From NCBI GenBank assembly GCA_016218815.1, contig JACRCX010000038.1:113055-177054 (forward strand): a stretch of 64,000 bases of DNA, written 5' to 3'. The position numbers were made by a program, and so were the translations under genes. This document shows, in pieces, positions 1 through 9,351 of the stretch. Source of the stretch: Deltaproteobacteria bacterium (GTDB lineage Bacteria; Myxococcota_A; Polyangia; DRWM01; JAAZOP01). The stretch's first letter is position 1, and each line of letters opens with the position of its first letter. The notes beneath the pieces are model-generated. The model saw only the letters and a list, made by a program, of their open reading frames with translations. It had not been told where the DNA came from and did no database searches.

Positions 1-960
1 GATGCGGTCGCGGTCCCACGCGCGCTGCGCCTCGTCGAAGACGATCACGGATTCGCGCGGCGCCGCCTTCGACCGGATGTGGTAGTCGTGGAGGTACTTG
101 CGGATCTCCACGACGAAGACCCCCGACTTGAGGGCGTGCTGGAGTACCTGCGCCAGCGGACCGTTTCCGGTGAGGAAGACGGCCGGCACGCCGAGCGCCC
201 GGGAGTGGACGAGCTGCAATCCGACGAGGGTCTTGCCGGAGCCCGGGACGCCGGTCAGCAGCACGAGCGACCGGCCGCGGCATTCACGCGTCTCTCTCAC
301 GACGCGCTCGATCAGCCCGACGGTCTCGGGGATTTGCGCGGACTCGGCGGTGCGGATGCGCGGCAGGGGCTGCCGGTCGAAGAGCAGCCGTGCGGCTTCG
401 ACGAGCGCGGGGAGCGGTTCGAATTTCGCTTCGGCCCAGGTCCGCGCGTCGGGGCGGGCGCGGCATTCCTGTCGGAGCAGCTCTCGGATCAAAGACCCGA
501 GCCGCCGGGCGGGCACGACCCGGACGCCGTCGCGTAGCTCGGGCTCGCCGTCCATCCCGATCGGCACGAGCACCGGGACGAACGTGCGCTGCTGGCTGGC
601 GGAGTGGTACTGCTCGAGGTCGCGGACGTAGGCCTTCACCTGGTCGATGTCGGCCTGCTCGGCCAGTACGCGGTTCTTGAATTCGATGACCAGGACGGTG
701 CCGTTCTGGAGGACGATCAGGTCCGGGCGCCGTCCGCCGCCGCGCGGGATCTCGTACTCGAGGATCAGGGCAAACGGTGCGACGGCGGGCATGCAGTCGT
801 TGAGCTGCTCGCGCAGGACGACCAGGCTGCGATCCCAGGCGAAGAGCTGCGGCGAGCCGCGTTCCCGCACGAAGGCGGAGAGCGCCCGCATCACCTCCTC
901 CTCCGGCGTGGCCAGGAACGTCTTCACGTCGCCGGCCCATCCGTACGTCGCCGCGTCCAT
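1..960 (-). CDS. DUF2075 nuclease-helicase (C-terminus beyond the left edge)
   Basis: About 320 N-terminal residues are visible; the gene runs off the left edge with no stop. A PD-(D/E)XK-like core lies near residues 79-95 (RPDLIVL, then VIEFK with Asp80, Glu93 and Lys95). A P-loop, GVPGSGKT, lies near residue 238 and a Walker B motif, VIVFDEAQRAW, near residue 303. The VFDEAQRAW signature is typical of DUF2075 (Schlafen-group-3-like) helicase domains. The family joins an N-terminal nuclease fold to a superfamily 1 helicase and is frequent in defence islands. I infer nucleic-acid unwinding coupled to cleavage. The ATG start at 958-960 gives a protein beginning MDAATYGWAG; no strong Shine-Dalgarno sequence was seen. 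It diverges from the PD-(D/E)XK gene at 1158. The family call is confident; the substrate is unknown. Confidence 0.85.
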   Translation of the reverse strand, partial: MDAATYGWAGDVKTFLATPEEEVMRALSAFVRERGSPQLFAWDRSLVVLREQLNDCMPAVAPFALILEYEIPRGGGRRPDLIVLQNGTVLVIEFKNRVLAEQADIDQVKAYVRDLEQYHSASQQRTFVPVLVPIGMDGEPELRDGVRVVPARRLGSLIRELLRQECRARPDARTWAEAKFEPLPALVEAARLLFDRQPLPRIRTAESAQIPETVGLIERVVRETRECRGRSLVLLTGVPGSGKTLVGLQLVHSRALGVPAVFLTGNGPLAQVLQHALKSGVFVVEIRKYLHDYHIRSKAAPRESVIVFDEAQRAWDRDRI

Positions 961-1157
961 CGGCACCGATGGTGCCTGGTCCGGTGGGGCGGAGCAAGGG
1001 TGTGGTGGGCGTGGTGGTCCGTTGTGTTGCGGCGCGCGGTCCGCGTGTGGGCTGTCGTTGGCTTCCGCCCAATTCCGTGAGAGCATCTCGACTGGACGTC
1101 GCGGCACAACGCCGAGCGGGGCGAACGCGGCCCGCTCGGGCGGATGGACGGGAGGCG

Positions 1158-2411
1158 ATGCCGGTGCGGGATCCTCACCTCAACGTCTTCCACGCCTACC
1201 GCGGACCGGGCGCCGACCCCGACCGGCCGGGGCAGCTCGAGGACAACCTCACGCGTGCGTTGGCCGCCGTGCTCCTGCGCCTCCGGGGCTCGGCGGCGGC
1301 GGAACCGATCCTGGACGCCTTGCACGTGCCGCGGGCCGGTCGCGACACGTTCGACGTCCAGCTCCAGGTCGGTCGACTCCCGGACAGGCACGTGGCGCAG
1401 CGGGACATGCGTATCGTCGTTCTGCACGCAGGGCCGACGCTCGAGGTGGACGAGACGCGGGCGGGTGACCGAGACCGGGGCCGGCCTGACGTGGTCCTGT
1501 TCGGCCGGAACTGGACCGTTGCCATCGAATCGAAGCTGGGCAATCGCGTCAGCGCGGACCAGATCGCCGGCCATCGGCTGACCCTGCGCGCCGAAACGGC
1601 GCCCGTGATCAGCACGACGTGGATGCAGGTGGCCGAGGCGGTGCGGGTGGCACGCCGGCAGGTGAAGCGGTCGCCCGTCCAAAGCTTCCTGCTGGCGCAG
1701 TTCGAGGAGTACCTGGCGATGACAGGATTCGGCGGCTTGGTGGAGGAGCAGTTCGCGTACCTGGCGCTCGGCGCGGAGGACCGCGACCGGGACACCGTCA
1801 CGAAGGACGGAATCCGGCGGAGTCTCGCCCTGCTTGCCGATGCCGTGCGGGAGAGATGGGCCCGGACCTGGGAGCCCCACCTGGGCAAGATCCGGACGAA
1901 CAGCACCGGCGCGTGGGCGATCATCCGGCCGCCCGGCAGCCGGCATCCGCAGCCGCACCTCACGATCAGCATGACCCCGGCGGGGATCGGGGTCTTCGCC
2001 AACATCGAAACCGAAGGACCGTGGCGCATCTTCCGGAACGCGCTTCGCCGCGCGCCCGGACCTTTCATCGAGTTTCTCCGCGGACTCGACCCGCCGGGGA
2101 AGGATGAACCGAAGGGCTGGCGTTTCGAGGTCCTCCGGCGAGTCGGCACGGACCGGCCGCGAGACTACCTGACGCCGCCGGGGCTCACGATCGGCGCGGG
2201 GGCGATCGGCAACCTGCCGCAGGACGCGCTGCTCTCGATGGTCGTCGCGGCCACGGCCAAGCCGCCGCGGGAGGCGGCGCCGGAGATCATGGTCCTGCGC
2301 CGGTACGACGCCGCCGCCGTCGTGCGGCAGTCCGAGCTGCCGAACTGGCTCGTCGCCGATGCGCGGGCGCTGACGCCCTTCTTCGAGTGGCTCGGAGGGG
2401 GCGTTCGGTAG
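1158..2411 (+). CDS. PD-(D/E)XK-like nuclease family protein, 417 aa
   Basis: The ATG at 1158 follows GGAGGCG at close spacing, and the protein opens MPVRDPHLNVF. A PD-(D/E)XK-type motif is visible: RPDVVLF (Asp111), then AIESK (Glu124, Lys126), followed by Gln in the next helix (SADQIAGH). This matches the restriction-endonuclease-like fold found in many defence and repair nucleases. The remaining 290 residues show no motif I recognise, though a C-terminal segment is proline- and arginine-rich. It is divergent from the DUF2075 gene and lies 71 bases upstream of the WYL regulator on the same strand, so the two may be cotranscribed. A CTGTCG sequence about 105 bases upstream only weakly resembles the promoter motif found elsewhere in the island. 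Nuclease fold likely; function unknown. Confidence 0.7.
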   Translation: MPVRDPHLNVFHAYRGPGADPDRPGQLEDNLTRALAAVLLRLRGSAAAEPILDALHVPRAGRDTFDVQLQVGRLPDRHVAQRDMRIVVLHAGPTLEVDETRAGDRDRGRPDVVLFGRNWTVAIESKLGNRVSADQIAGHRLTLRAETAPVISTTWMQVAEAVRVARRQVKRSPVQSFLLAQFEEYLAMTGFGGLVEEQFAYLALGAEDRDRDTVTKDGIRRSLALLADAVRERWARTWEPHLGKIRTNSTGAWAIIRPPGSRHPQPHLTISMTPAGIGVFANIETEGPWRIFRNALRRAPGPFIEFLRGLDPPGKDEPKGWRFEVLRRVGTDRPRDYLTPPGLTIGAGAIGNLPQDALLSMVVAATAKPPREAAPEIMVLRRYDAAAVVRQSELPNWLVADARALTPFFEWLGGGVR

Positions 2412-2482
2412 CGGTTCCGCCCCGGGGGCGCATTCGCCGTCCCGAATCGGGGTATCATGCTCCCGCGAAGGCGGAGGCGAAC

Positions 2483-3466
2483 ATGGGGAAGCCGACCTGG
2501 GCCCGGATGGAGCGATTGCTGGACGCGCTGCAGAACCAGCACTACGGCAAGTCCGTCGCCGAGTTGGTCGAGGTCTGCGGCATCACGACCCGCAGCGTGC
2601 AGCGCTACCTGCGGGCGCTCCGGGAGGAGGACGTCCTCGAGCCGGCCGGTCTCGACGCGAGCCGGCGGCAGCGGTGGCGCCTGACCGAGTTCGGGAAGAA
2701 GCCGATCCGCATCGCGTACTCGATCAGCGAGTTGTTCACCCAGCGGCTGGCGCTGCAGTCGGTCGCCCCCTTGGTCGCCGGGACCGAGCTCGAGGCCGCG
2801 CTGCGGTCGCTCGCCGTGAAAATCGAGGCCGCGCTGCCGGAGCCGTTCAAGGAGATGGCGCGGGGCGTGGCGGCGGCGCTTCCGGTTCGGCCGGTCCCCC
2901 GCATGGCGAAGCGGCCGGGGGAGTTGGTGATCGAGGACGTGCTGGAGGCGGCGGTCCGGCGGTGGATTCTGCAGGTGGAGTACCGGGCCGTGCATGGAGG
3001 CGGCAAGACCAAGTGCTATCGGTTGAAGCCGCTTGCGGTGTTCCCGCACAAGGGCGCGCTCTACGTCGCGGCGATCGCGGGCGACCACACCAAGCCCGTC
3101 AACTTCGCGTTGGAGCGGTTCGTTTCCGTGGAGCCGACGAAGGAGACGTTCGACCCGCCGGCGGGGTTTGACGCGAGCGAGTTCGTGCGGCGTTCCTTCG
3201 GGGTGTTCGACGGCGCGGTCGAGGAGGTGCGCGTGCGGTTCTCGGCGCAGGTGGCGCCCGTGGTCCGCGAGCGCATCTGGCACGAGTCGCAGGCGATCTC
3301 CGACCTCCCCGACGGCCGGATCGACATCACCTTCCGCGCGGCAGGCTGGCCCGAGATCCGCGCCTGGGTCCTCTCCTACGGCGAGCATGCGGAGCTGATC
3401 GAGCCGGCCGCCAGGCGGAAGGAGACCGAGAAAGAACTGGCGGCGATGGTGAGGCGGTACGCATAG
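2483..3466 (+). CDS. WYL-domain transcriptional regulator with N-terminal HTH, 327 aa
   Basis: The N-terminal 60 residues form a helix-turn-helix (Gly-Ile-Thr-Thr-Arg-Ser-Val-Gln-Arg-Tyr in the recognition region). A middle linker follows, then a WYL domain from about residue 150, seen in VEYRA followed by YRLKPLAVFPHKGALYVAA (the Trp-Tyr-Leu position reads Tyr-Arg-Leu here). A C-terminal WCX-like region ends the protein. WYL proteins sense nucleic-acid or nucleotide ligands and control defence and DNA-damage genes (for example BrxR, CapW, PafBC). The ATG at 2483 has GGAGG eight bases upstream. A TATCAT hexamer at 2453-2458 is a plausible -10. It converges with the glycosylase-like gene ending at 3547. 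I infer that it may control the TGTCG-type promoters in this island; nothing in the sequence proves it. Confidence 0.88.
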   Translation: MGKPTWARMERLLDALQNQHYGKSVAELVEVCGITTRSVQRYLRALREEDVLEPAGLDASRRQRWRLTEFGKKPIRIAYSISELFTQRLALQSVAPLVAGTELEAALRSLAVKIEAALPEPFKEMARGVAAALPVRPVPRMAKRPGELVIEDVLEAAVRRWILQVEYRAVHGGGKTKCYRLKPLAVFPHKGALYVAAIAGDHTKPVNFALERFVSVEPTKETFDPPAGFDASEFVRRSFGVFDGAVEEVRVRFSAQVAPVVRERIWHESQAISDLPDGRIDITFRAAGWPEIRAWVLSYGEHAELIEPAARRKETEKELAAMVRRYA

Positions 3467-3546
3467 ACAGGCATCGGCAGATGCCGCCCGCCAACCAGCC
3501 CGTCGCCTGTCCCAGTTCTGGAGCGGGACCGCGCCAACGGCTGCAT

Positions 3547-4326
3547 TCACAGTCTGCCCGCAGTTTCCCCGGATTCCCAGCAGTATGTGAACACGAGTTT
3601 GCGGCGAGATTTCGACAGCTCGGTCTTTCGGAACTCGTTGACGCGTTCATCCACCAGCTTGCGTTCGGCTGGCTCCACTTCATCGAGATGGTGCGGAAGC
3701 AGAACTCCCTCGACGAAGGCGAGCAACTTCTGCCGGGCCTCTTCGGTGAACATGAACTTCCTGTACTCCGCCATGTGCTCCGACGGCAGCCGCTTCCTGT
3801 GGCGGCTTGCGTTCGGTGAGTAGTGGAGGATAGGCGTGCAGAGCACGGCGCCGACCTGCTCCCGGAACCTCGATCGCTCCAGGTGCTGGCCGGACTTCCT
3901 CCCGACCGACATGACCCTGCAGTCGGTCGTCCCAACCAGCCTGATCTCGTTCAGCAGGTGCTTGGTCTAGTCGGGCCACAGCCGCCTCCTTCAGCGGTTG
4001 GCGTCCGCGGTGGGCATGGCCACCTTCGAAATGTCGGTGATGTCGTAGCGCGACGAGAGCCACGTGTGGGCGGTGTAGTGGACGATGAAGTCCTCCAAAC
4101 TGTGCAGGAAGGTGTGGCGGGTCGCCACCTCCAACATGCGCTCAAACCTCGATGGTTCCATGGTGACGAGGATGTACGCCGCCGGCCCTCGGGGAATGAG
4201 GTTCGGGAAACAGCCGACCTTGCAGTTGGGCTCGCTCTGGTGAATTCCCGTCTCGACCTTGTGGAAAAGCACGCGTTCTTCGGCCTGGAGTTGGGCGACC
4301 TTCTTCTGCCATCTGACGTCACTCAT
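3547..4326 (-). pseudogene. Uracil-DNA-glycosylase-superfamily gene interrupted by TGA and TAG
   Basis: The reading frame from ATG 4326 stops at TGA (3991-3993, codon 112) and meets TAG eight codons later (3967-3969, codon 120). Coding then continues in the same frame to 3547. Translated through, the roughly 258 residues look like one UDG-superfamily protein: LVTMEPS near residue 56, RYDITDISK near 93-101, then MSVGRKSGQHL and ILHYSPNASRHR, equivalent to the family's VG.A and HPS regions. AGGTGG precedes the start. It is the last gene of the addB-addA-HATPase operon, 42 bases after the HATPase stop. No frame shift is needed, so two point mutations, a recent inactivation or stop-codon readthrough are all possible. 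The C-terminal part could initiate at ATG 3910-3912 (MSVGRKSG). Family call fairly confident; functional state unknown. Confidence 0.7.
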
Positions 4327-4368
4327 CGTGCCACCTGCCTCGTAGGGCCGCAACTTCCTGCCCCAGGG

Positions 4369-7300
4369 TCACTTGGCCTCCTCTTCGGGCGCATGCCGGC
4401 GGATCATGAGGTCGAGATGCTCTGCTTCTCGGAACTCGTGGACGGCCAGTTGGACCTTTCTCTGGACCGACCGGGCGACCTGTACGTCGGCGATCATCTG
4501 CTCGAAGGGGTTCCTGATCGTCCGGATGTAGGGCTGGGCTGCCACCAGGTCGGTTCGGAGGTTGCCGACAAGATAGAGGTAGAACCGCTCGCGCAGGGTG
4601 CTTTTCTTCGCCGTCTTCCACTCGTTCCAGGTCATCTCTTGGATGCGAGACGCTACTCCGGACGACTTGAGTTCGATCATGCGGTCCACGGAGTCGGGCA
4701 CCCGCGGATCGAGCGCCAGGATGTCGAAGCCCGGCCAGTCCGGCACCACACCGAACGTCTGGTGGAGCCAGGTCATCGCGGCGTTGAACATCTCAGACTT
4801 GTGGCGTGCGCTTTCGATCGACTCGGGCTTCGAGACGTCGAACACCAGCATGTGACGGTCGCCGGTCTGGTTCTCGCTGTCGAACATCCTGGCTTCCGGC
4901 AGACCGGCGCGCCGCAACCTTCTTTGCTCGAAGGACAGCGCCACCCACATGCCGAGAGCGTTCAGCTTCTCCAGGTCTGTGTTGCCCCCGAAACGCCCGT
5001 TGCCCCTCCCCGATCCCGCACAGGGGCCCCCCGAGGAGGCGCGCTTGCCGCCGTCGCGGCCTTCGCCTGCAGGGTCGCCGGCGATGATGAGTGGCACGCC
5101 CTCGATCAGCAGATCCGCCGGTTCGTACAAGGGCAGGCGTGGCCGCTCGGCGGCACCGTCGCCAGCGCGATCGGAGGCGGCCGGTCCGGCCGCAGGATCT
5201 TCCCTTGCGCCTGTCGGAGCGGCGACAGTCTTTGGTTCGTCCGTGTCCCCGCCATCTCCCGAGGCCAGATCGTCCTGCCGGCCGTCGCCGTCGCCGGCCG
5301 TCTGAAACAGAATCCTCTTGTCGTCGACGTCCACGGGCGCACCCGCGCGCCGCAGGATCCGTTCACGCAGGGTCGGGGACTCCGATTGCAGAAGCGCGAT
5401 GAAGGACTCGAAGTACCCGGCGCCGAGAACGTCGCACAGAGCGCCGGCCAGCGTTTCCGCCTCGTGTTGATCGGGAGGCCAGGGGTTCTCGCCCCAAACC
5501 ACGAAGGCCTGAGGCCCGTCGCCCCCGCCGAGGTCCACGAACGCCTCGCGGCTCCCCTCGTCGACGGCGAGTTCCTTGCCGTCGAGGCTGCAACTCAAGT
5601 TCAGGCTCGTCACGGGCTCGACCGCGTCGATGAAGTCGCGTAGGTTGCGAGCGTCGTGCCTTGCCAGTCGTTCGTCCGCACGGTCGGCCCCAACCCGCGC
5701 CAGGAGGTACGGCGCGAGGCGACGAAGCCCGCCCCGAAACTCCGTCAGGCGGTCATCGACGAGTGCCGGGTCCCCCGGCATCGGCGCCCAGGCGAGCGAG
5801 TCCTCAAGAACTCGCATCCCGAACATCTGGCTCAACACAAGGCGAGCGCCGGGCGAGGCATCGATGACGAAGGTCCAGATCGGCGCGTCCGCCACCAACC
5901 GTTCTCTGGTGTCCCTCCGGTCGAGATAGAAGACGCTCCGGGCGTCGAGGAAGCGCAATGCACCCTGGCCGTCCGAGGCCAGCACCATGGAGGCGCTCAA
6001 CGGAGAACGGTCGTTGGCGCCTTCGGCCTTTCCCGAAAGCAGCTCAATCAGGTTCCGGTACGCGGGACGGATGACCTCGCGGAGCTCCAGTCGCAGATCC
6101 TCGTTGCCATCGCACCTCGTCTGGTACAGCTTGCGGAGCCGCTCCAGAAGGACCTTCGCATCCGCGACGGCAAAGGTCGCGGGGCTGAGCTCGTCTCGCA
6201 CCCCCAGAGCCTGAGCGAATGTCCGTGCCTTGCCCTTCAGGACGGCCGGGTCGACATCGAGGGTGGGGATCAGATGGCTTCCTGGCCTCCCTCGCCGACC
6301 GAACCGGCGCTGGACTTCCGCCGTCGGTAGCCACGTATGTACCGCGCCGCGCGGCCCATGCCCGGTGGGACAGAACGCAGCACTCTGGAGCCGGAAGAGC
6401 CAGAGGTTCATGCCGGCGTCCGTGAGCTCATCGTTCTTCGCCCGGGGAGGTTTGGTGCGTCGTGCCGGCTCGTGCGAGGCGGGCACCTCGGCGACTTGGA
6501 CGCGCGAGAACTTCTCGAGAGTCGACCAGTGGCGTGCAAGGTGCTCGTACAACGCCCTAGCGAAGCGCGCTGTAGGCTCGGCGGATGCGATGTTCAAGAA
6601 GGCGACGAGGTGCTCCAGGTCGTGAAGCTCGTAGAAGTACGGGACGGTTGCATCGATCCGCTCCGGGGCCCTCTCGGCCAGTTCCGCGAGCACCGTTTCC
6701 CGGTAGCGCGCCCAGAGGTCGTCCGGCAGGTTCCGGAACGCCCACCCGTCGGGGCGTCGAAGGTCGCGGGTCTTGAGCCAGCCCGAAGCTCGATCTTCCA
6801 CGTCGTGGAAGTGGACTGGCCTCAGTGATGCGTTGACACCGAGCCACAGGAAGAACCTGAGCCATCGCTCTCGGTCGTCTGCGTCGAGCGCGACCTCCTC
6901 ATCCTCGTCGAGGCTGACCTCGTCCTCCCCGACGTCGCCTCCGCGCTCCTCGTCTTCAGGGTCCTCCTTGAGGTCACGGTAGCGCTCGAGCAACCCGCCG
7001 AGGCGGTCCGGGCCCAGAACGAAGTCGATGCTGGGGAGTCCCGTGACGCCCAACTCGCGACCCACGTGGAGGATGCACTCGACGGAGCCAGGGCCGAGCC
7101 AGTCAGCTCCGAAGTACGCCTGGTATGCCGGGGTCCATTTCACGTTTCCGTCCGATGTTCCCCGGCACGGGACGTCAAGGCGGCTGAGGTTGAAGAGCGC
7201 CCGGTTCGTCTTCAGGCGTTCATAGGGAAGCGGGGCGCCTGCGTTGGGAGTGCGGCCGGCGAGTTGGCAGATGGCTGCGAGTCGATCGAGGTCGCGCAGC

Positions 7301-9351
7301 GCCGAGCGTTCGGTGCGGTCGACCGTGTCGCGTTCCAGATCGAGCGCGGGCAGCACGCTCGCGCGCATGACCTCGGGAAACTTGAACTCCCTGATGTCGA
7401 AAAGCGCCCTCCATGCCTCCATCTGGCCTTGGAGCACGACGTTGCGTTCCTTGGGTGTGAGATCGAACCAGCACAGATCCTGAAGAAGGAAGCACAACCC
7501 CGCGAGGGGTACTTCGCCGTGGAGTGCGCGCGGGGGGTAGAAGCACGTCGCTTCCTGCGTGCCGATCCGCTTGGCCGTGCTGTTGTCGATGGCCACCGGA
7601 AACAACGGCTCGCGTCGCGCCGCCGCGACCAGCAGTGCCTTGTCCTGCCAACCGAGCCCCCGCCACAGTTGCTCGAGCACGCTGAGAACGGGATCGACGA
7701 AGACCTTTCCGGACACGTGCGCGTCGAGCTCCGATCTGGACGGGTCGGCCGATGCCAACAATGCTGCGGCCTCGTCTGCCGTAACGACGTGGGCGCCGTG
7801 GTCGACAAGCACGCGACCAATCGCCGAGCCACACAAGTCGGCGCATGGGAGGGGGCGGCCACCGCTCGTCGCGTCCGGGCGCAGCAGCGACCGGAACGAC
7901 CGCCCGACATCGTCGTCGGAGACGATCGGCGGCACCGCGCAATCACGAATCGCCAAGCGCGCGTCGCCTGCGGCCGGGAGGAGCGCCAGGCTGGCGAGGG
8001 CATCGACGACCTCTTCGTAGAGAGCCTGGGCAGCCGCAGTGGCGCAGCGACTGCAGGGCTCAACGTGCCGGTCGAGCAAGGCGAGGCAGTCCAGTACTGC
8101 CGCACCCCCGGCGAGCAGCTTCGGAAGCAGGCGGTCACGAAGCACGCGCGCAGCTTGACGGAACAGGAACCGGTTGTAGTTGGTGGAGTCGTGCTCGACG
8201 CGAATCTCCTGCCGAGAGAGGTTAGAGCCGAAGGCTCCGCTGACGAGCAGGTCGTACGGGCACGGTTCACCCGTCGGCAGGAAGACGTGGAACCGTCGCC
8301 ACTGATCCTTCAGGGCAATCGGCTTTTCGCCGCCCATGCGGGCGGCTATAGACACCTCGGTGAACTCGACACCCTCCCAGGTGAACTCGTCCAGGCCGCC
8401 GCGATGATCCCCGATGGCGATGTCCGCGTCATGAGCCAGGAGGAACGTCTCACCGGCGCCGTCGTCCGGCACGAGCGTGACGCGGTAGTCTCCCGATTCC
8501 TCGAAGCCGGCAACAGCCCTCCAAATGCCATCGACGGCGTGCTGGCGCTGGACCGAACAGGCGAAGGCCCGGGCTTCGCCAGACCGCCGGATGTCGACCT
8601 CGATGCGCCCAATGTGTTTCAGGAAGACGAGAGAGGTGATGGGCAGGTCACGGAGCACCGAGGCGAGACGGTCGCGTTGCTCCCCGGTCATCCTGGCGCG
8701 CAGCGGGAACCGGAAGGCCGTGTTCATCCCCTGCAGACGAAGACGGTCCCATGCCGCGGGGGCTTCGTTCGCCGGCCAGGGGAAGCGGGTCGCGGGCGCA
8801 CGCGATACCTGGTCCAACCTTCCTTCGTCCACGAGCGGTTGGGCGCCCCGTACGGCGGCTTCGGGGCTGAGGCGGAAGCTGACGGTGGTCGAGAAGACTT
8901 CGGGGGAGTCTGTGATCTCGAGCACCGACTTGAACCCCATCCCCTTGTGGCCGATGGAGGCTCGGCGCTTCTGGCCGTGCATGGTCTTCTTGCTGGCGCT
9001 GATCCCGCATAGGCCGCGGACGTCCGCCTCGTCGAGGGCTCGTCCGGAGTTGGCGACCCAGAGTTCGCTGTCCGTCAGTTCGAAGCGGACGCAGGATGAT
9101 GCGGTTCCCGCCGCCATCGCGTCGTCGGCGTTCTGGAGCAACTCGTAGACGAGGCGGCCGCGGTAGTCTTGCGCGATCTGGCTTTCCTGCCCGACATCCT
9201 CCCGAAGGCGCTGTGGGCTGGCCCGGTAGACGTTCAGGTTCTCGCATCTGATCTTCTCAAGGAGGTCCGCCGGCACTGTCTCGCCGGGCGCTGCGGATGT
9301 TGGGGGACCGCCGACCGGCGACACGTCGCGGAAGGTGCTGTCAGCCGCCAT
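4369..9351 (-). CDS. Giant sacsin-type HATPase with C-terminal DUF3883 (NO VEIN) nuclease-like domain, 1660 aa
   Basis: The N-terminus carries a GHKL/HATPase_c ATP-binding domain of the sacsin type: VYELLQNADDAMA at residues 68-80 (N box) and SIGHKGMGFKSV at 132-143 (G box). A long middle region without recognisable motifs includes acidic stretches near residue 790. The C-terminus (about 1470-1600) matches DUF3883: GFDILALD, then MIELKSS (ending near 1564), MTWNEW and YLYLVGNL, a PD-(D/E)XK-like pattern. Such HATPase-DUF3883 giants are recurrent in bacterial defence islands; ATP-driven conformational control of a nuclease is inferred. The ATG at 9351 overlaps the end of the addA-like gene by 11 bases, which implies translational coupling. 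The glycosylase-like gene starts 42 bases downstream. Confidence 0.85.
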   Translation of the reverse strand: MAADSTFRDVSPVGGPPTSAAPGETVPADLLEKIRCENLNVYRASPQRLREDVGQESQIAQDYRGRLVYELLQNADDAMAAGTASSCVRFELTDSELWVANSGRALDEADVRGLCGISASKKTMHGQKRRASIGHKGMGFKSVLEITDSPEVFSTTVSFRLSPEAAVRGAQPLVDEGRLDQVSRAPATRFPWPANEAPAAWDRLRLQGMNTAFRFPLRARMTGEQRDRLASVLRDLPITSLVFLKHIGRIEVDIRRSGEARAFACSVQRQHAVDGIWRAVAGFEESGDYRVTLVPDDGAGETFLLAHDADIAIGDHRGGLDEFTWEGVEFTEVSIAARMGGEKPIALKDQWRRFHVFLPTGEPCPYDLLVSGAFGSNLSRQEIRVEHDSTNYNRFLFRQAARVLRDRLLPKLLAGGAAVLDCLALLDRHVEPCSRCATAAAQALYEEVVDALASLALLPAAGDARLAIRDCAVPPIVSDDDVGRSFRSLLRPDATSGGRPLPCADLCGSAIGRVLVDHGAHVVTADEAAALLASADPSRSELDAHVSGKVFVDPVLSVLEQLWRGLGWQDKALLVAAARREPLFPVAIDNSTAKRIGTQEATCFYPPRALHGEVPLAGLCFLLQDLCWFDLTPKERNVVLQGQMEAWRALFDIREFKFPEVMRASVLPALDLERDTVDRTERSALRDLDRLAAICQLAGRTPNAGAPLPYERLKTNRALFNLSRLDVPCRGTSDGNVKWTPAYQAYFGADWLGPGSVECILHVGRELGVTGLPSIDFVLGPDRLGGLLERYRDLKEDPEDEERGGDVGEDEVSLDEDEEVALDADDRERWLRFFLWLGVNASLRPVHFHDVEDRASGWLKTRDLRRPDGWAFRNLPDDLWARYRETVLAELAERAPERIDATVPYFYELHDLEHLVAFLNIASAEPTARFARALYEHLARHWSTLEKFSRVQVAEVPASHEPARRTKPPRAKNDELTDAGMNLWLFRLQSAAFCPTGHGPRGAVHTWLPTAEVQRRFGRRGRPGSHLIPTLDVDPAVLKGKARTFAQALGVRDELSPATFAVADAKVLLERLRKLYQTRCDGNEDLRLELREVIRPAYRNLIELLSGKAEGANDRSPLSASMVLASDGQGALRFLDARSVFYLDRRDTRERLVADAPIWTFVIDASPGARLVLSQMFGMRVLEDSLAWAPMPGDPALVDDRLTEFRGGLRRLAPYLLARVGADRADERLARHDARNLRDFIDAVEPVTSLNLSCSLDGKELAVDEGSREAFVDLGGGDGPQAFVVWGENPWPPDQHEAETLAGALCDVLGAGYFESFIALLQSESPTLRERILRRAGAPVDVDDKRILFQTAGDGDGRQDDLASGDGGDTDEPKTVAAPTGAREDPAAGPAASDRAGDGAAERPRLPLYEPADLLIEGVPLIIAGDPAGEGRDGGKRASSGGPCAGSGRGNGRFGGNTDLEKLNALGMWVALSFEQRRLRRAGLPEARMFDSENQTGDRHMLVFDVSKPESIESARHKSEMFNAAMTWLHQTFGVVPDWPGFDILALDPRVPDSVDRMIELKSSGVASRIQEMTWNEWKTAKKSTLRERFYLYLVGNLRTDLVAAQPYIRTIRNPFEQMIADVQVARSVQRKVQLAVHEFREAEHLDLMIRRHAPEEEAK

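Noticed and set aside
1051..1075. Sixth TGTCG-type promoter before the gene at 1158
   Set aside because: CTGTCGTTG is present, but the hexamer at the fixed spacing (CCAATT) does not fit and the inverted arm is missing.
3680..4063. Alternative minus-strand frame after the AAGGAGG at the TGA of the glycosylase-like gene
   Set aside because: It has a plausible ribosome-binding site and GTG but gives an Ala/Arg/Pro-rich peptide without motifs; the other frame continues the glycosylase family.
3823..5643. 606-codon plus-strand frame opposite the HATPase and glycosylase-like genes
   Set aside because: No family motif and low-quality composition, while the minus-strand reading has clear domains.
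7066..9012. 648-codon plus-strand frame antisense to the HATPase gene
   Set aside because: It is a shadow of the HATPase reading, with no ribosome-binding site or recognised domain.
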